Source of the DNA: a virus
Length of the DNA stretch: 51,693 bases
Reading direction: 5' to 3' (one strand)
Virus record (IMG/VR): IMGVR_UViG_3300036939_000003
Coordinates: 1-51,693 of that record
This document shows positions 1-7,268 of this stretch, piece after piece (positions within the stretch are counted from its first letter, which is position 1; each line of letters opens with the position of its first letter). The notes under the pieces were generated by a model that ran no database searches, was not told the origin of the DNA, and saw nothing but the letters and a program-made list of their open reading frames with translations. Both the position numbers and the translations under genes were made by a program.

Positions 1-127
1 AGATTCTGTTATGCACAAGGTCAAATAACAAGACAGATTGTTAATAAATGCTACAAATTTAATTTATTTACTAATGAATAAACAAGGGATGGCAGATAAA
101 CCTAAAATCAGAACAATAACAAAGGCT
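1..127. repeat. Terminal direct repeat, left copy
   Basis: These 127 bases are identical to the last 127 of the window. An exact overlap of 127 bases is what a de Bruijn assembler run at k=127 leaves on a circular contig, so the natural molecule is probably circular (or circularly permuted) and about 51,566 bp. The end of the HExxH peptidase gene and the start of the next small gene lie inside it. Confidence 0.93.
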
Positions 128-268
128 TATATCATCAAGAAAGTTGACCGCCAGCAACTCGATGACTACCAACGACAGCACGAAATAGGCTTGCTTCGTA
201 TTCTGATACTCAAACAGCCTGAAAAAGCACAGGAAATACTTGATGAAATGAAGGCGAAAGCGGCGTGA
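74..268 (+). CDS. Small hypothetical protein, 64 aa
   Basis: I do not recognise this protein. It is rich in Lys, Gln and Ile and mostly helical in character, with no membrane segment. On the circular molecule its ATG at 74 overlaps the last bases of the HExxH peptidase gene by 8 bases, so it continues the late head operon by translational coupling. A second ATG at 89 (MADKPK) follows an AAGGG-like stretch and could be the real start. Convergent with the minus-strand gene that ends one base further on. Its place between MuF/peptidase and the scaffold suggests a minor head-region role, which is inference only. Confidence 0.6.
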   Translation: MNKQGMADKPKIRTITKAYIIKKVDRQQLDDYQRQHEIGLLRILILKQPEKAQEILDEMKAKAA

Positions 269-490
269 TTATTGTGTTTTGGTAATGTGTTTCGTGTAGT
301 TATTTCCGCGATTACTCCATTCTTCAGGCGTGTGCTGAATGAATCTTTGCAGACTTTCAAAGCCACCCCAACCAATCACTGATGTAATATAGTCGAACAG
401 TTCAGCATAAGAGTTAAATTCAAGACATTCTTTAACACCTTTGCTCGTTTCATACTCAAGAATAAGTTTGGAGGTTGTGACCTGTTCCAT
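269..490 (-). CDS. Small antisense hypothetical protein, 73 aa
   Basis: Unrecognised acidic/aromatic 73-residue protein on the strand opposite to all surrounding late genes. It fills the gap exactly between the preceding plus-strand stop and the tRNA-like element. An extended -10 box (TGATATAAT) ends 6 bases upstream of its ATG, which would place the transcription start at or beside the start codon, so the mRNA may be leaderless. Independent transcription from the opposite strand inside the structural module fits a gene expressed in the lysogen, but no function can be read from the sequence. Confidence 0.55.
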   Translation of the reverse strand: MEQVTTSKLILEYETSKGVKECLEFNSYAELFDYITSVIGWGGFESLQRFIQHTPEEWSNRGNNYTKHITKTQ

Positions 491-496
491 AGCTAA

Positions 497-505
497 ATTA
501 TATCA
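497..505 (-). promoter_or_regulatory. Extended -10 promoter for the 269-490 gene
   Basis: Read on the minus strand this is TGATATAAT, a perfect TGnTATAAT extended -10. No good -35 lies 16-18 bases upstream, which extended -10 promoters do not need. The ATG begins 6 bases downstream, implying a leaderless transcript. Confidence 0.5.
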
Positions 506-538
506 TTAGTTGCTAGTTAATGTGGTAAAATAAAGGGT

Positions 539-685
539 ACAGTCAGTGCCAGAGATGCCATCCGGCTGAAAGGTTTAACGGTGATGTGTTGGGAAGAAAG
601 CCAGCAACGATTAGCTAGACGCTTCAAACGGAGCTATGACCATAAAGATTTGGAGCGCCACAGGTTCGAATCCTTGTCTGACTGT
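539..685 (+). ncRNA. tRNA-like structured RNA element
   Basis: The ends pair perfectly as an 8-bp stem: ACAGTCAG (539-546) with CTGACTGT (678-685). Directly stacked on it is a T-arm-like hairpin, ACAGG (660-664) with CTTGT (673-677) and loop TTCGAATC, carrying the tRNA TTCGAAT signature. The remaining 113 bases do not make a normal D arm and anticodon arm. They can form hairpins at 548-566, 587-606 (TGTTGG/CCAGCA) and 621-634 (GCTTC/GGAGC). There is no encoded CCA. It is too long for a tRNA and too short for a usual tmRNA. It lies in an otherwise geneless stretch (491-698) before a small gene. A tRNA remnant or a tRNA-mimicking phage RNA are both possible. Confidence 0.45.
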
Positions 686-698
686 TATTGAATAATCT

Positions 699-866
699 AT
701 GACCGATTTCTCTAACCTAACCAAAGAAGAATTAGAATCAGCTTTACTTGTCGAAGAAGCTGCGTGTGAAGATATGAAATATCAGCCACCTGGCAAATCA
801 AAAGAGTTTTGGAAAGCGGTTGAGAATATTAATAAGATTAAGGATGAGTTGAGGAAGCGTAAATGA
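699..866 (+). CDS. Small acidic protein, 55 aa
   Basis: ATG at 699, 13 bases after the tRNA-like element. The product is a short charged, helix-forming peptide that begins MTDFSNLTKEELES and ends in a basic DELRKRK tail. It overlaps the next gene as ATGA, so the two are translationally coupled. Unrecognised. It sits in the head operon between the HExxH peptidase and the scaffold. Confidence 0.6.
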   Translation: MTDFSNLTKEELESALLVEEAACEDMKYQPPGKSKEFWKAVENINKIKDELRKRK

Positions 867-1270
867 GACTTAGAACGATGCACAAAAGGCGAAAGCGCAA
901 ACTGTCAAACAAACACAAAACTTCAATAATTTGCGGTGGCTTTGAAATCAGCCTTTTCCAAACAAGGAAGAATGGTTCAAAAGTACGAAGCGTATTTTTC
1001 AAGGGCAGAGAAGTGCCTGAAGAAGCATTCAAAGGTTTTACTTTGAGCGTACAAAACCCACTTGCTGACGTTTCTGAAAAACAAGGCTTTTATCGTACAT
1101 ATTTAGATTTAGAGCCAGAAATAAATTTTAGTGTAGAGGTAACAGATGAGTTTTTCCGCTTGCTAGGTATGCGAAAGTTTACGGAAAAGAACGATGATGG
1201 AACATTTACTCATACAATGATTTGCGACACAAAAGATTATGAAGTGTTCAATGATGGTGTCATTGAATAA
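863..1270 (+). CDS. Hypothetical protein, 135 aa
   Basis: Coupled to the 55-aa gene by an ATGA overlap. A very basic N-terminus (HKRRKRKLSNKHK) is followed by a mixed alpha/beta body with no membrane segment. An in-frame ATG at 878 is an alternative start. I do not recognise a family. It is the last gene before the scaffold-capsid leader, so it closes the terminase-portal-MuF block. Confidence 0.6.
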   Translation: MRLRTMHKRRKRKLSNKHKTSIICGGFEISLFQTRKNGSKVRSVFFKGREVPEEAFKGFTLSVQNPLADVSEKQGFYRTYLDLEPEINFSVEVTDEFFRLLGMRKFTEKNDDGTFTHTMICDTKDYEVFNDGVIE

Positions 1271-1292
1271 TTTTTCTTGCAATTACTAAGAA

Positions 1293-1298
1293 TATAAT
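1293..1298 (+). promoter_or_regulatory. -10 box of the head/tail late promoter
   Basis: Perfect TATAAT. The nearest -35-like hexamer (TTGCAA, 1277-1282) is only 10 bases away, too close to serve, so the promoter may rely on an activator or phage factor. A start at about 1305 would make a leader of roughly 115 nt ending at the terminator at 1374-1420. Confidence 0.45.
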
Positions 1299-1304
1299 GT
1301 AAAT

Positions 1305-1420
1305 TTATTCGCAAGTGCGATAAGCACCAAAGAATTTAATAACTCAAAATGAGTTACGGCTATCAATAGTCACGGCTCACAAGATTTGGATGAAGTTCCA
1401 AGTTTTGTGAGCCTTTTTCT
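1305..1420 (+). ncRNA. Structured leader RNA upstream of the scaffold/capsid operon
   Basis: Three consecutive hairpins follow the -10 box: TCGCA/TGCGA (1309-1320), TAACTC/GAGTTA (1340-1356) and the terminator hairpin (1374-1413). No open frame fits here. The layout of late promoter, short RNA and intrinsic terminator just before the late genes is what lambda has at pR'-6S RNA-tR', where Q protein is needed for read-through. The analogy is inference; the hairpins are directly visible. Confidence 0.55.
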
Positions 1421-1425
1421 TTTTT
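1374..1425 (+). terminator. Intrinsic terminator just before the scaffold gene
   Basis: GGCTCACAA (1374-1382) pairs with TTGTGAGCC (1405-1413), with an inner TTGG/CCAA extension, and is followed by TTTTTCTTTTTT. The next start codon is at 1431, so the terminator stands between a promoter and its operon rather than at an operon end. Confidence 0.8.
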
Positions 1426-1430
1426 AACTT

Positions 1431-2111
1431 ATGGCAGAAGAAGATAACAACGAGCATACCAGAGAGGTACGCACGTTAACCACATTGCTTGAAAAGAACG
1501 GGAATGACGCGCTTAAACTGGCAGAATCGCTTTTAGCGGACAATGCCGACTGGCGTAAGAAAAACCGTGATTTGAAGGCAAAGATTCCCGCTGAAGGCTC
1601 ACGTGTCCTTTCCGCTGATGATGCGAAAAAGTACGACGAACTTCAACAGATTTTCTCAAACCTCGACCTTGAACAGGTCAAGCAAAGAGTTGAGAAGTAT
1701 CCAGACCTTGAAAAGAGCAACAAGGAATTATCTCAAATGGAAACATTGAGAGAGCTTGCCGAGGTTGGTGGTTACAAGATTCCCGCTCTTAAAAAGATCA
1801 TGCAGGATTTTCCCGATGCCGAGATAAGCTTCAAAGAAGAATCCGACCAGAACAATAAAGTACGCAAAGTGCCGTACATTCGCACCGATGGCAAAGAGTC
1901 ATCATTCGACGCATTTGTTGACCAGCACAAGTTAGCAGATGTTTACTCGCTCAAAGCGAACGAGACTCATGTACCAGTAGGCAACCCGCCAAACCCCCCG
2001 GCATCGGGCGACAGCACATCACTTTTTGACCGCATCCGAAAGGACGCTGAAGCGAAAAAGAAAGCTGCCCCGCCTGCGCCGAGTCTGCGCGACATTGCCG
2101 TAAGCATTTAA
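1431..2111 (+). CDS. Capsid scaffolding protein
   Basis: The 226-residue product is highly charged and largely helical, with coiled-coil-like stretches over roughly residues 45-110, and a Pro/Ala-rich tail. This is the profile of siphophage scaffolds, which nucleate procapsid assembly and then leave the shell. It lies directly before the decoration and major capsid genes, the usual scaffold position. I see no Ser protease motif, so it looks like a pure scaffold. Family assignment rests on position and composition rather than on a signature motif. Confidence 0.7.
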   Translation: MAEEDNNEHTREVRTLTTLLEKNGNDALKLAESLLADNADWRKKNRDLKAKIPAEGSRVLSADDAKKYDELQQIFSNLDLEQVKQRVEKYPDLEKSNKELSQMETLRELAEVGGYKIPALKKIMQDFPDAEISFKEESDQNNKVRKVPYIRTDGKESSFDAFVDQHKLADVYSLKANETHVPVGNPPNPPASGDSTSLFDRIRKDAEAKKKAAPPAPSLRDIAVSI

Positions 2112-2127
2112 TCAGGAGACAAAAACA

Positions 2128-2529
2128 ATGCCACTAGCTATCAGCAGAACCACGGGCGGTCTTGCACACGCCCCCGCTTTTGTAGGCGAGATTCTGGCTA
2201 CGGATGAAGTACGCGTCGTTGTTACGGCACTTTCCGCGAACGAAGTGGACGCAAACGGCTATTTAAAGCCGGGCGTTCCTTTCTTACAGACGGGCGCACT
2301 CGTAACGGCTGGCGCGGTTTACGGCGTAACCATCGAATCAATCAAAGTTGCAGCCTCAAATTCGTCGGCAGACATCGCAGCCGCAACAACAGCCATTCCC
2401 GTCGCAGTAGGAACCATAGGAACCGTTAACCGCGACATCGCAGAAGACAATCTCGGACGCGCTTACACAGCCGCCGAAATTGCAGGATTCGGGCTTGCAG
2501 GCTCGACATTAAAACTAACCAGAACTTAA
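2128..2529 (+). CDS. Head decoration protein (gpD/DUF2190-like)
   Basis: A 133-residue, Ala/Val/Thr-rich, beta-strand protein with good AGGAG spacing before its ATG. Small beta proteins of this sort that lie between scaffold and major capsid protein are capsid-stabilising decoration proteins, as lambda gpD is. No Cys and no membrane segment. The precise family (gpD or DUF2190) cannot be decided by eye. Confidence 0.65.
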   Translation: MPLAISRTTGGLAHAPAFVGEILATDEVRVVVTALSANEVDANGYLKPGVPFLQTGALVTAGAVYGVTIESIKVAASNSSADIAAATTAIPVAVGTIGTVNRDIAEDNLGRAYTAAEIAGFGLAGSTLKLTRT

Positions 2530-2547
2530 TAAAGGAGACACGGAAAA

Positions 2548-3603
2548 ATGAGTACATTTAGTTGGATTTCCGCAATAGACACGCTTTCCGAGCCTGCTTT
2601 AACAGTGCTGGCTCAAACCATCAACCCAACGGACGTGCCCGATAATCTTTTGTATGAAAGATTTTTCCCGCGCGAAAACGTGGATTCGGTTGATTTAGAC
2701 GATATTACAACGATTGATTATAGACCCGTCGCAGACCGCCGCGAATGGAACCAGCGCGGCAGGTTGATCCCGAACAAAACGCCCGATACTCGCAAAGTGT
2801 CCATCGTTCCGATTGAGTCTTATTTCAAATGGGGCGAATACGAGATGCAGAAAATGGCGGAGCGCACGTTAGGCAACGCCGCAGTTTTGCAGCAGATTAT
2901 GGAAACCTCCATTCCCGGCAAGCTCAATCAATTAGTTGAATCGAACTATCGCAGAATCGAGATGGACGTTTTCAACGCGTGGGCAAACGGGACTGTAATC
3001 CAGAAAAACCCGCAGACGGGCGAAACCTACACGGCATCGTTTAACTTCGACGCTACGCGCTACACGACAGCGCCTACCGCGTGGAATGACGGCTCTGTAA
3101 ATGCCTACAACCTTTTTCAAGCGTTTCTTGCATCGGCTACCGAAAGAATCGGACCGGTTGCGGGCGCGATGATGAGACAGGCGACTTACAACGCTATTCA
3201 GGCAGATGCGCCGCAATCAGTATCGGGGATCGTCCCATCTCGCCGGGAGATAGAAATGAGACTTCAGGACGCTTTAGGAACTGATTTCGCATTCGTCATC
3301 AACGAGCAGACATTGGAGCCTTTCAACGATGGCGGCACGGCTACGACTTCAACAAAGGTCTGGACGGCGCAAAAGGTTGCGGCTATCCCGGCAGGCGTTC
3401 GGGTCGGTCGAACTGCTTTCGCTCCCGTGGTACGCGCTATGGAACTTGTCAGAACATTGCCGAATCAGGGTATCGACGTGCGCGGTATGACTGCTTACTA
3501 CGAAGGTGGTTTGGGCGGCAGAACTTTAGACCTGGAAGTTCAGGTCAATGCAATGCCGGTTCCGAATGAAAACAAACTTTTCGTTATCAATGCGGGCGTT
3601 TAA
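2548..3603 (+). CDS. Major capsid protein, lambda gpE type
   Basis: 351 residues, the usual length for the gpE family (Phage_cap_E). Recognisable family stretches run through it: LLYERFFPRENVDSVDLDD near residue 35, PVADRREWNQRGRLIP near 60, TPDTRKVSIVPIESYFKWGE near 80, and the E-loop/spine helix with MQKMAERTLGN. It forms the icosahedral shell after assembly on the scaffold. AGGAGACACGG gives a strong ribosome-binding site. Surrounded by scaffold, decoration and connector genes in canonical order. Confidence 0.92.
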   Translation: MSTFSWISAIDTLSEPALTVLAQTINPTDVPDNLLYERFFPRENVDSVDLDDITTIDYRPVADRREWNQRGRLIPNKTPDTRKVSIVPIESYFKWGEYEMQKMAERTLGNAAVLQQIMETSIPGKLNQLVESNYRRIEMDVFNAWANGTVIQKNPQTGETYTASFNFDATRYTTAPTAWNDGSVNAYNLFQAFLASATERIGPVAGAMMRQATYNAIQADAPQSVSGIVPSRREIEMRLQDALGTDFAFVINEQTLEPFNDGGTATTSTKVWTAQKVAAIPAGVRVGRTAFAPVVRAMELVRTLPNQGIDVRGMTAYYEGGLGGRTLDLEVQVNAMPVPNENKLFVINAGV

Positions 3604-3630
3604 CAGAACGCCCCTTTTAGGAGAACTCAA

Positions 3631-3813
3631 ATGAGCGAAAAAAGAATAATTTCAGGGATTCCGGTTGACGGGACAACTTATGGACCCGGCATGGAAGACG
3701 AGTTAGCTGAGAAACTCGACGCAAAACAAATCACATATTTAACCGAGCAGGGAGCGATTGAAGGATTCACAAAAAAGGAAGAATCCGACAGTAAAACTTC
3801 AAGCAAAAAATAA
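3631..3813 (+). CDS. Small head-region protein, 60 aa
   Basis: Short acidic protein with a Lys/Ser-rich tail (SDSKTSSKK). It has an AGGAG site and overlaps the next gene by one base (TAATG). Small proteins between capsid and connector are frequent in siphophages (FI-like position in lambda), but no family is evident here. Confidence 0.7.
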   Translation: MSEKRIISGIPVDGTTYGPGMEDELAEKLDAKQITYLTEQGAIEGFTKKEESDSKTSSKK

Positions 3814-4160
3814 TGCCGACACCTAACCCGGAACCAACCGCCGAACAAATCGAGATAGTTGCTGAAATAACGTTTCTGTCAACCGATGAAGTATCGGCAA
3901 TGGTTTCATCTCCCTCTACTCAAGATGCGGCAGACGCTAAATGGGCGCGAACCCTTGCTGATATTGCTCTTTGGGAAGGTGGGCTAAAGGATGAATCGGG
4001 AGACGTGAAAAAGGTCGGTGAAATCGAGTTCTTTGAAGGTGCTGCCGTGGGGTCAAGATTAGACTTTCGCAACCGTGTGCTTCGGCGTTACGGCAAAAGT
4101 CCAGTCTCAACGGAAGCGGCAAGCATTCAATTAGACGGTTCCAGTCTGAGGTGGTTTTAA
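3813..4160 (+). CDS. Head-tail connector (adaptor-like) protein
   Basis: 115 residues, mainly helical and acidic at the start, ending with a region (FRNRVLRRYG) typical of small head-completion adaptors that bind the portal ring. It follows the capsid genes and precedes the stopper and tail-completion genes. The ATG overlaps the previous stop. Family by position and general character only. Confidence 0.65.
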   Translation: MPTPNPEPTAEQIEIVAEITFLSTDEVSAMVSSPSTQDAADAKWARTLADIALWEGGLKDESGDVKKVGEIEFFEGAAVGSRLDFRNRVLRRYGKSPVSTEAASIQLDGSSLRWF

Positions 4161-4558
4161 TGAACCGAACGGCACTTGCACAAAAGGCAGCACCGGCAGC
4201 ATTTAAGAAAGTTGCGGGAAAAGGTTTTGCCGAATTTGTGGATGTTTACCGCACGGATAAGGTGGCAGACGGGTTCGGTGGCGATAAGCTGACAAACGAA
4301 AGAAGCGTCAACTATGAACCGATTCCGGTTGTTCGCACACCCCATCGGCGCGAGGTGAGGACTCAGAACGGCACTATCTGGTCATCGGACAAGTTCAGTA
4401 TGCCTCTTGTATGGGCGGAAGAACTTGAAATAAGAGTCACCGACAAATTGAAAAGACTAGAGGGCGGCGTTGCCGTGCCGGAAAAGGATTTTCACATTGT
4501 CGAGATAAAACAGGCGGGCGTTCTTTATGAAATATTCGTAGCGTCCGAACAGGAATAA
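4151..4558 (+). CDS. Head-closure (stopper-like) protein
   Basis: 135-residue mixed beta protein overlapping the adaptor gene by 10 bases. It contains a strand-rich central part (YEPIPVVRTPHRREVRT) and a late FHIVEIKQAG strand pair. Head-closure proteins of this size form the ring that seals the portal and meets the tail. No sharp motif is present, so the role is assigned from order: portal, MuF, capsid, adaptor, stopper, tail completion. Confidence 0.55.
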   Translation: MVLMNRTALAQKAAPAAFKKVAGKGFAEFVDVYRTDKVADGFGGDKLTNERSVNYEPIPVVRTPHRREVRTQNGTIWSSDKFSMPLVWAEELEIRVTDKLKRLEGGVAVPEKDFHIVEIKQAGVLYEIFVASEQE

Positions 4559-4560
4559 AT

Positions 4561-4842
4561 ATGGCTGAAATTTACAAAGAAAAAGTAACGGTCAAAGTAA
4601 ACGAGGAAAAGGCAGTAGGTGGCGACGGTACTGATTTTCACGAGGTCAGGATTCGCGGCAATCGCTCACACTCTAATCTCGTTTTAACCAACGCTTACGG
4701 CTCACGCGATTTCGAGGACGGCAAAGAGTACGAGCTTGTCATTCGCGAAGTCGAAAGAAAGCCGAAAACCGCTAAAACGACTGCGGCAAAGACTTCTACT
4801 GCCAAAACTGAGACAGATGACAGTAAGACTGAAGACAGTTAA
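4561..4842 (+). CDS. Small beta protein with a Thr/Lys-rich tail
   Basis: The first 60 residues look like a compact beta fold (VTVKVNEEKAVGG and FHEVRIRGNR strands). The last 30 are a low-complexity stretch of Lys, Thr, Ala and Asp, probably disordered. Unrecognised. It overlaps the HK97-gp10-like gene by 26 bases, so the real start of that gene lies inside the repetitive tail. Confidence 0.65.
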   Translation: MAEIYKEKVTVKVNEEKAVGGDGTDFHEVRIRGNRSHSNLVLTNAYGSRDFEDGKEYELVIREVERKPKTAKTTAAKTSTAKTETDDSKTEDS

Positions 4843-5152
4843 AAACGAGCTTCCTAAATTGATAGGGAAGATGCGCCCGAAAGTTGCTGACGCTCTAAAC
4901 CGCGCGGCGTTTGAAAATGAATCGGTTTCCAAGCAATTGGCTCACGTTGACACTGGGGAGATGCGAAATTCCATCCACGTATCAAAAACGGCAACTGCTA
5001 ACGACCTTCAGGCAGAAACCAAAGTCGGAGCCGAGCACGGAATATTTGAAGAATTAGGAACTGTACACCGTCCGCCTCATCCGTTTTTTATGCCGGGATT
5101 TGAGGCGGCATCAAGGCAGTTAAACGATGAACTTAAAGATGTTTTGAAATGA
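4817..5152 (+). CDS. HK97 gp10-like head-tail joining protein
   Basis: Read from the ATG at 4817 (MTVRLKTVKNELPKLIG), 111 residues. The family pattern is clear: an N-terminal helix, VDTGEMRNSIHV (the 'D-T-G-x-L-R-x-S-I' signature), then VGAEHGIFEELGTVHRPPHPFFMPGFE, typical of gp10-like proteins that sit between neck and tail tube. An open frame extends upstream to 4736 but that part is read out of frame from the previous gene's tail. Overlaps the next gene by ATGA. Confidence 0.8.
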   Translation: MTVRLKTVKNELPKLIGKMRPKVADALNRAAFENESVSKQLAHVDTGEMRNSIHVSKTATANDLQAETKVGAEHGIFEELGTVHRPPHPFFMPGFEAASRQLNDELKDVLK

Positions 5153-5571
5153 GCGAATCGGTACGCATTAACAGGTGGCTTTACGTAACGTTATCGGAAG
5201 ATGCGACGCTTATAGCACAGGGCATTAAAGGCGTACGCGATTACATACCGGAGCAGGCTGAGTTTCCGCGAATCGTCTATAACCTTCAGGCTGGCAGGGA
5301 TGTGAACGGAATTGGAGGTGTAAGGCTTTTAACCCGTCCTTTATATCAAATTAAGTTGATAAACAAAGGGAATATCGAGAGCAACTATCTGCCTTTGATA
5401 GAAAGAATGGACGAGCTGCTTCACAACAAGACCAACGAGACTTTTGAGGGTTATGTTTTCTCAGCCCGGAGAGAACAGGAGATTAATTATTTTGAACCGG
5501 GCGAGAAAGGTACAGACATAGTTTACAGGCACGTGGGCGGGCTTTACCGCATAGATTGTTACGCAATATAG
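5149..5571 (+). CDS. Tail completion / tail terminator protein (DUF3168-like)
   Basis: 140 residues with a DUF3168/gpU-like outline: helix, then strand pattern with FPRIVYNLQAG (P-x-I-x-Y), a middle LLTRPLYQIKLI strand, and a closing beta segment. Proteins of this class cap the tail tube and fix its length. Coupled to the gp10-like gene by an ATGA overlap and directly followed by the tail tube gene. Confidence 0.7.
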   Translation: MSESVRINRWLYVTLSEDATLIAQGIKGVRDYIPEQAEFPRIVYNLQAGRDVNGIGGVRLLTRPLYQIKLINKGNIESNYLPLIERMDELLHNKTNETFEGYVFSARREQEINYFEPGEKGTDIVYRHVGGLYRIDCYAI

Positions 5572-5580
5572 GAGATTATT

Positions 5581-6567
5581 ATGGGAAGAGGTACATCAGG
5601 AAAAGTAGTACAAATCGGTGCGGAAACCACGCCGGGGACTCAGGTAGCAGCAAATAAAGCGCCAACCGCTTTTTCTTGGAATCTGAGATTTGAAAAGAAT
5701 GTTACGGACTACACAGCACAAGGGTATAACTTCACTACCGTAAGCGCTTTGCAACGCGCGTGGATGGGCGGCGACCTTAACGGTCCTTTTTCATTCAATG
5801 AAATTATTTATCCGCTTTCTTCTCTTTTCGGAGCGCCGACACCGACAACACCAAGCGGCGGAACAAACGCAAGAACATGGGCGTTTCTTCCTGCACCCCG
5901 CGGAGCCTCAACAATTAAGACTTATACGGTTGAGCAGGGAGATTCAACAGCCGCTAGAATCGCAACCCATGTTGCGGTCCGAAGCCTTGATTTTGATTTC
6001 GGCACTGATGAAATAACTGTCAGCGGCGGTTTGCTAGGCAGAACGGCGACAAGCGGAGTTCTTACAAGCTCTCCGACATCACTCGCACAGATTATCGGCT
6101 CAGTTAATCAAATTGACGTTTATATGGCGGCGGCGGGCGGGCTTGCTACGTTGTTTGATCCGGGTAATAAGATAACTGACGCTATTGACGAACGTTTTTC
6201 TATCGGTGAAAAACTCGACCCGCGTTTCGTTCATAACACCACTTATCAATCATTTAAAGATTTGATTGAGAAAAGACCTGACCTTGATTTTTCATTTACA
6301 ACGGAAGACAACGCGCAAAGCCGAACGTTGTACGATGCGGCTGTAGGCAATGTTTTTAAATATCTCGGCTTGAAAATCACCGGACCTATTATCGAAGGTG
6401 CAATTCCTTACGAATTTAGGCTAACCGTAGCTGCAAATGTAACCCCGAACGAAGAAGTGGATGCTGGCGGTGTATGGGGCTATAGCTATAGCGGAAAACC
6501 ACAGTACGACAGCACTCTTGGTTCGGCGTTTAAAATCGAAGTCACAAACATAATGACCGCTTTATAA
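5581..6567 (+). CDS. Major tail tube protein
   Basis: 328 residues, opening with GAETTPGTQVAANKAPTAF, a common opening of siphophage tube proteins. The body is Thr/Gly/Ala-rich beta structure. A good GGAG site lies before the ATG. It polymerises into the hollow tail tube around the tape measure. The neighbours (terminator before, gpG-type chaperone and tape measure after) are exactly those expected. Confidence 0.85.
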   Translation: MGRGTSGKVVQIGAETTPGTQVAANKAPTAFSWNLRFEKNVTDYTAQGYNFTTVSALQRAWMGGDLNGPFSFNEIIYPLSSLFGAPTPTTPSGGTNARTWAFLPAPRGASTIKTYTVEQGDSTAARIATHVAVRSLDFDFGTDEITVSGGLLGRTATSGVLTSSPTSLAQIIGSVNQIDVYMAAAGGLATLFDPGNKITDAIDERFSIGEKLDPRFVHNTTYQSFKDLIEKRPDLDFSFTTEDNAQSRTLYDAAVGNVFKYLGLKITGPIIEGAIPYEFRLTVAANVTPNEEVDAGGVWGYSYSGKPQYDSTLGSAFKIEVTNIMTAL

Positions 6568-6571
6568 AAAT

Positions 6572-7060
6572 ATGGGATTTAGCATAACAAACTTTAAGAA
6601 CCCGCCTATTAGCGCGGTTTTCGAGAAAAACGGCAATCAATTAAACCTTGACATTGACGCTGACATCATCACTCCTGCTTTCATTGAAGGAATAAAGGTG
6701 AAAATGCAGCGCGAGGTTGCAAAGCTAAAGGACAAATACGCGCAGACTGTTGAAACTCTGAAGAGTCAAAAACCAAAACAGCTAAAAGCAAAAGACGAAT
6801 CGGATGCTCTCGCGTCACTTGAAAAAGAAATTAAAGAAATTGATGCGAAATTAGATGAGGCGCGTTATATGGCGGAAGTCTTATCTCAGATTATCGTGAA
6901 ATGGGACGTTGAGGATAAAGATGGACAGCCTTTTGCTCTGAGCGTGGAAAATTTAATGACTTTACCTCCAATACTTTTGGGTGAACTTTACTCTTTCTGT
7001 TTTGATGCGATAGCTCCAAAAAAAACGAATGTGATGACATCAGGCGCTACTTCTCAGTAA
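6572..7060 (+). CDS. Tail assembly chaperone, short form (gpG-like)
   Basis: 162 residues with a long charged helical middle (about residues 45-105) and an acidic C-terminal helix. It lies between tail tube and tape measure, where lambda gpG and its relatives coat the tape measure during tail assembly. Near its end the run of eight A (7018-7025) is a -1 slippery site that would extend it into the longer gpGT-like product; see the separate entry. Confidence 0.82.
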   Translation: MGFSITNFKNPPISAVFEKNGNQLNLDIDADIITPAFIEGIKVKMQREVAKLKDKYAQTVETLKSQKPKQLKAKDESDALASLEKEIKEIDAKLDEARYMAEVLSQIIVKWDVEDKDGQPFALSVENLMTLPPILLGELYSFCFDAIAPKKTNVMTSGATSQ

Positions 7061-7266
7061 GGGGTTGGTCAAAACGCCACCCACCGCCAAATTGGTTTTT
7101 TGAAATCGAGATAGCAAGAATTTTAGGCGTTGACGTGCGTGAGTTACAGGGCATACCTATTTATCTTCAGAAAAGGGCTTTAGCTGTCCATAACTCTAAA
7201 AAAGAGGCGTTGCAAGAAATCGCCAAAAGGTCTAATGCGCAGGTTTGCTACGTGCTGGATATTTAG
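6572..7266 (+). CDS. Tail assembly chaperone, -1 frameshift product (gpGT-like)
   Basis: The zero frame reads CCA AAA AAA ACG at 7016-7027, so A_AAA_AAA at 7018-7024 is a classic slip site. After a -1 slip the frame stays open for 80 codons to the TAG at 7264 and encodes an aromatic T domain (WFFEIEIARILGVDV, then LQKRALAV). It ends 2 bases before the tape-measure ATG. Without frameshifting, 7061-7268 would be an unexplained gap. The fusion would be 231 residues. Programmed -1 frameshifting here is conserved among long-tailed phages (established knowledge); the exact slip efficiency is unknown. Confidence 0.85.
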
Positions 7267-7268
7267 AG

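Noticed and set aside
1277-1298. TTGCAA/TATAAT as a full sigma-70 promoter
   Set aside because: The spacer is only 10 bases; only the -10 box is retained.
4736-4816. Upstream extension of the gp10-like gene
   Set aside because: This part is the out-of-frame reading of the preceding Lys/Thr-rich tail; the family start fits ATG 4817.
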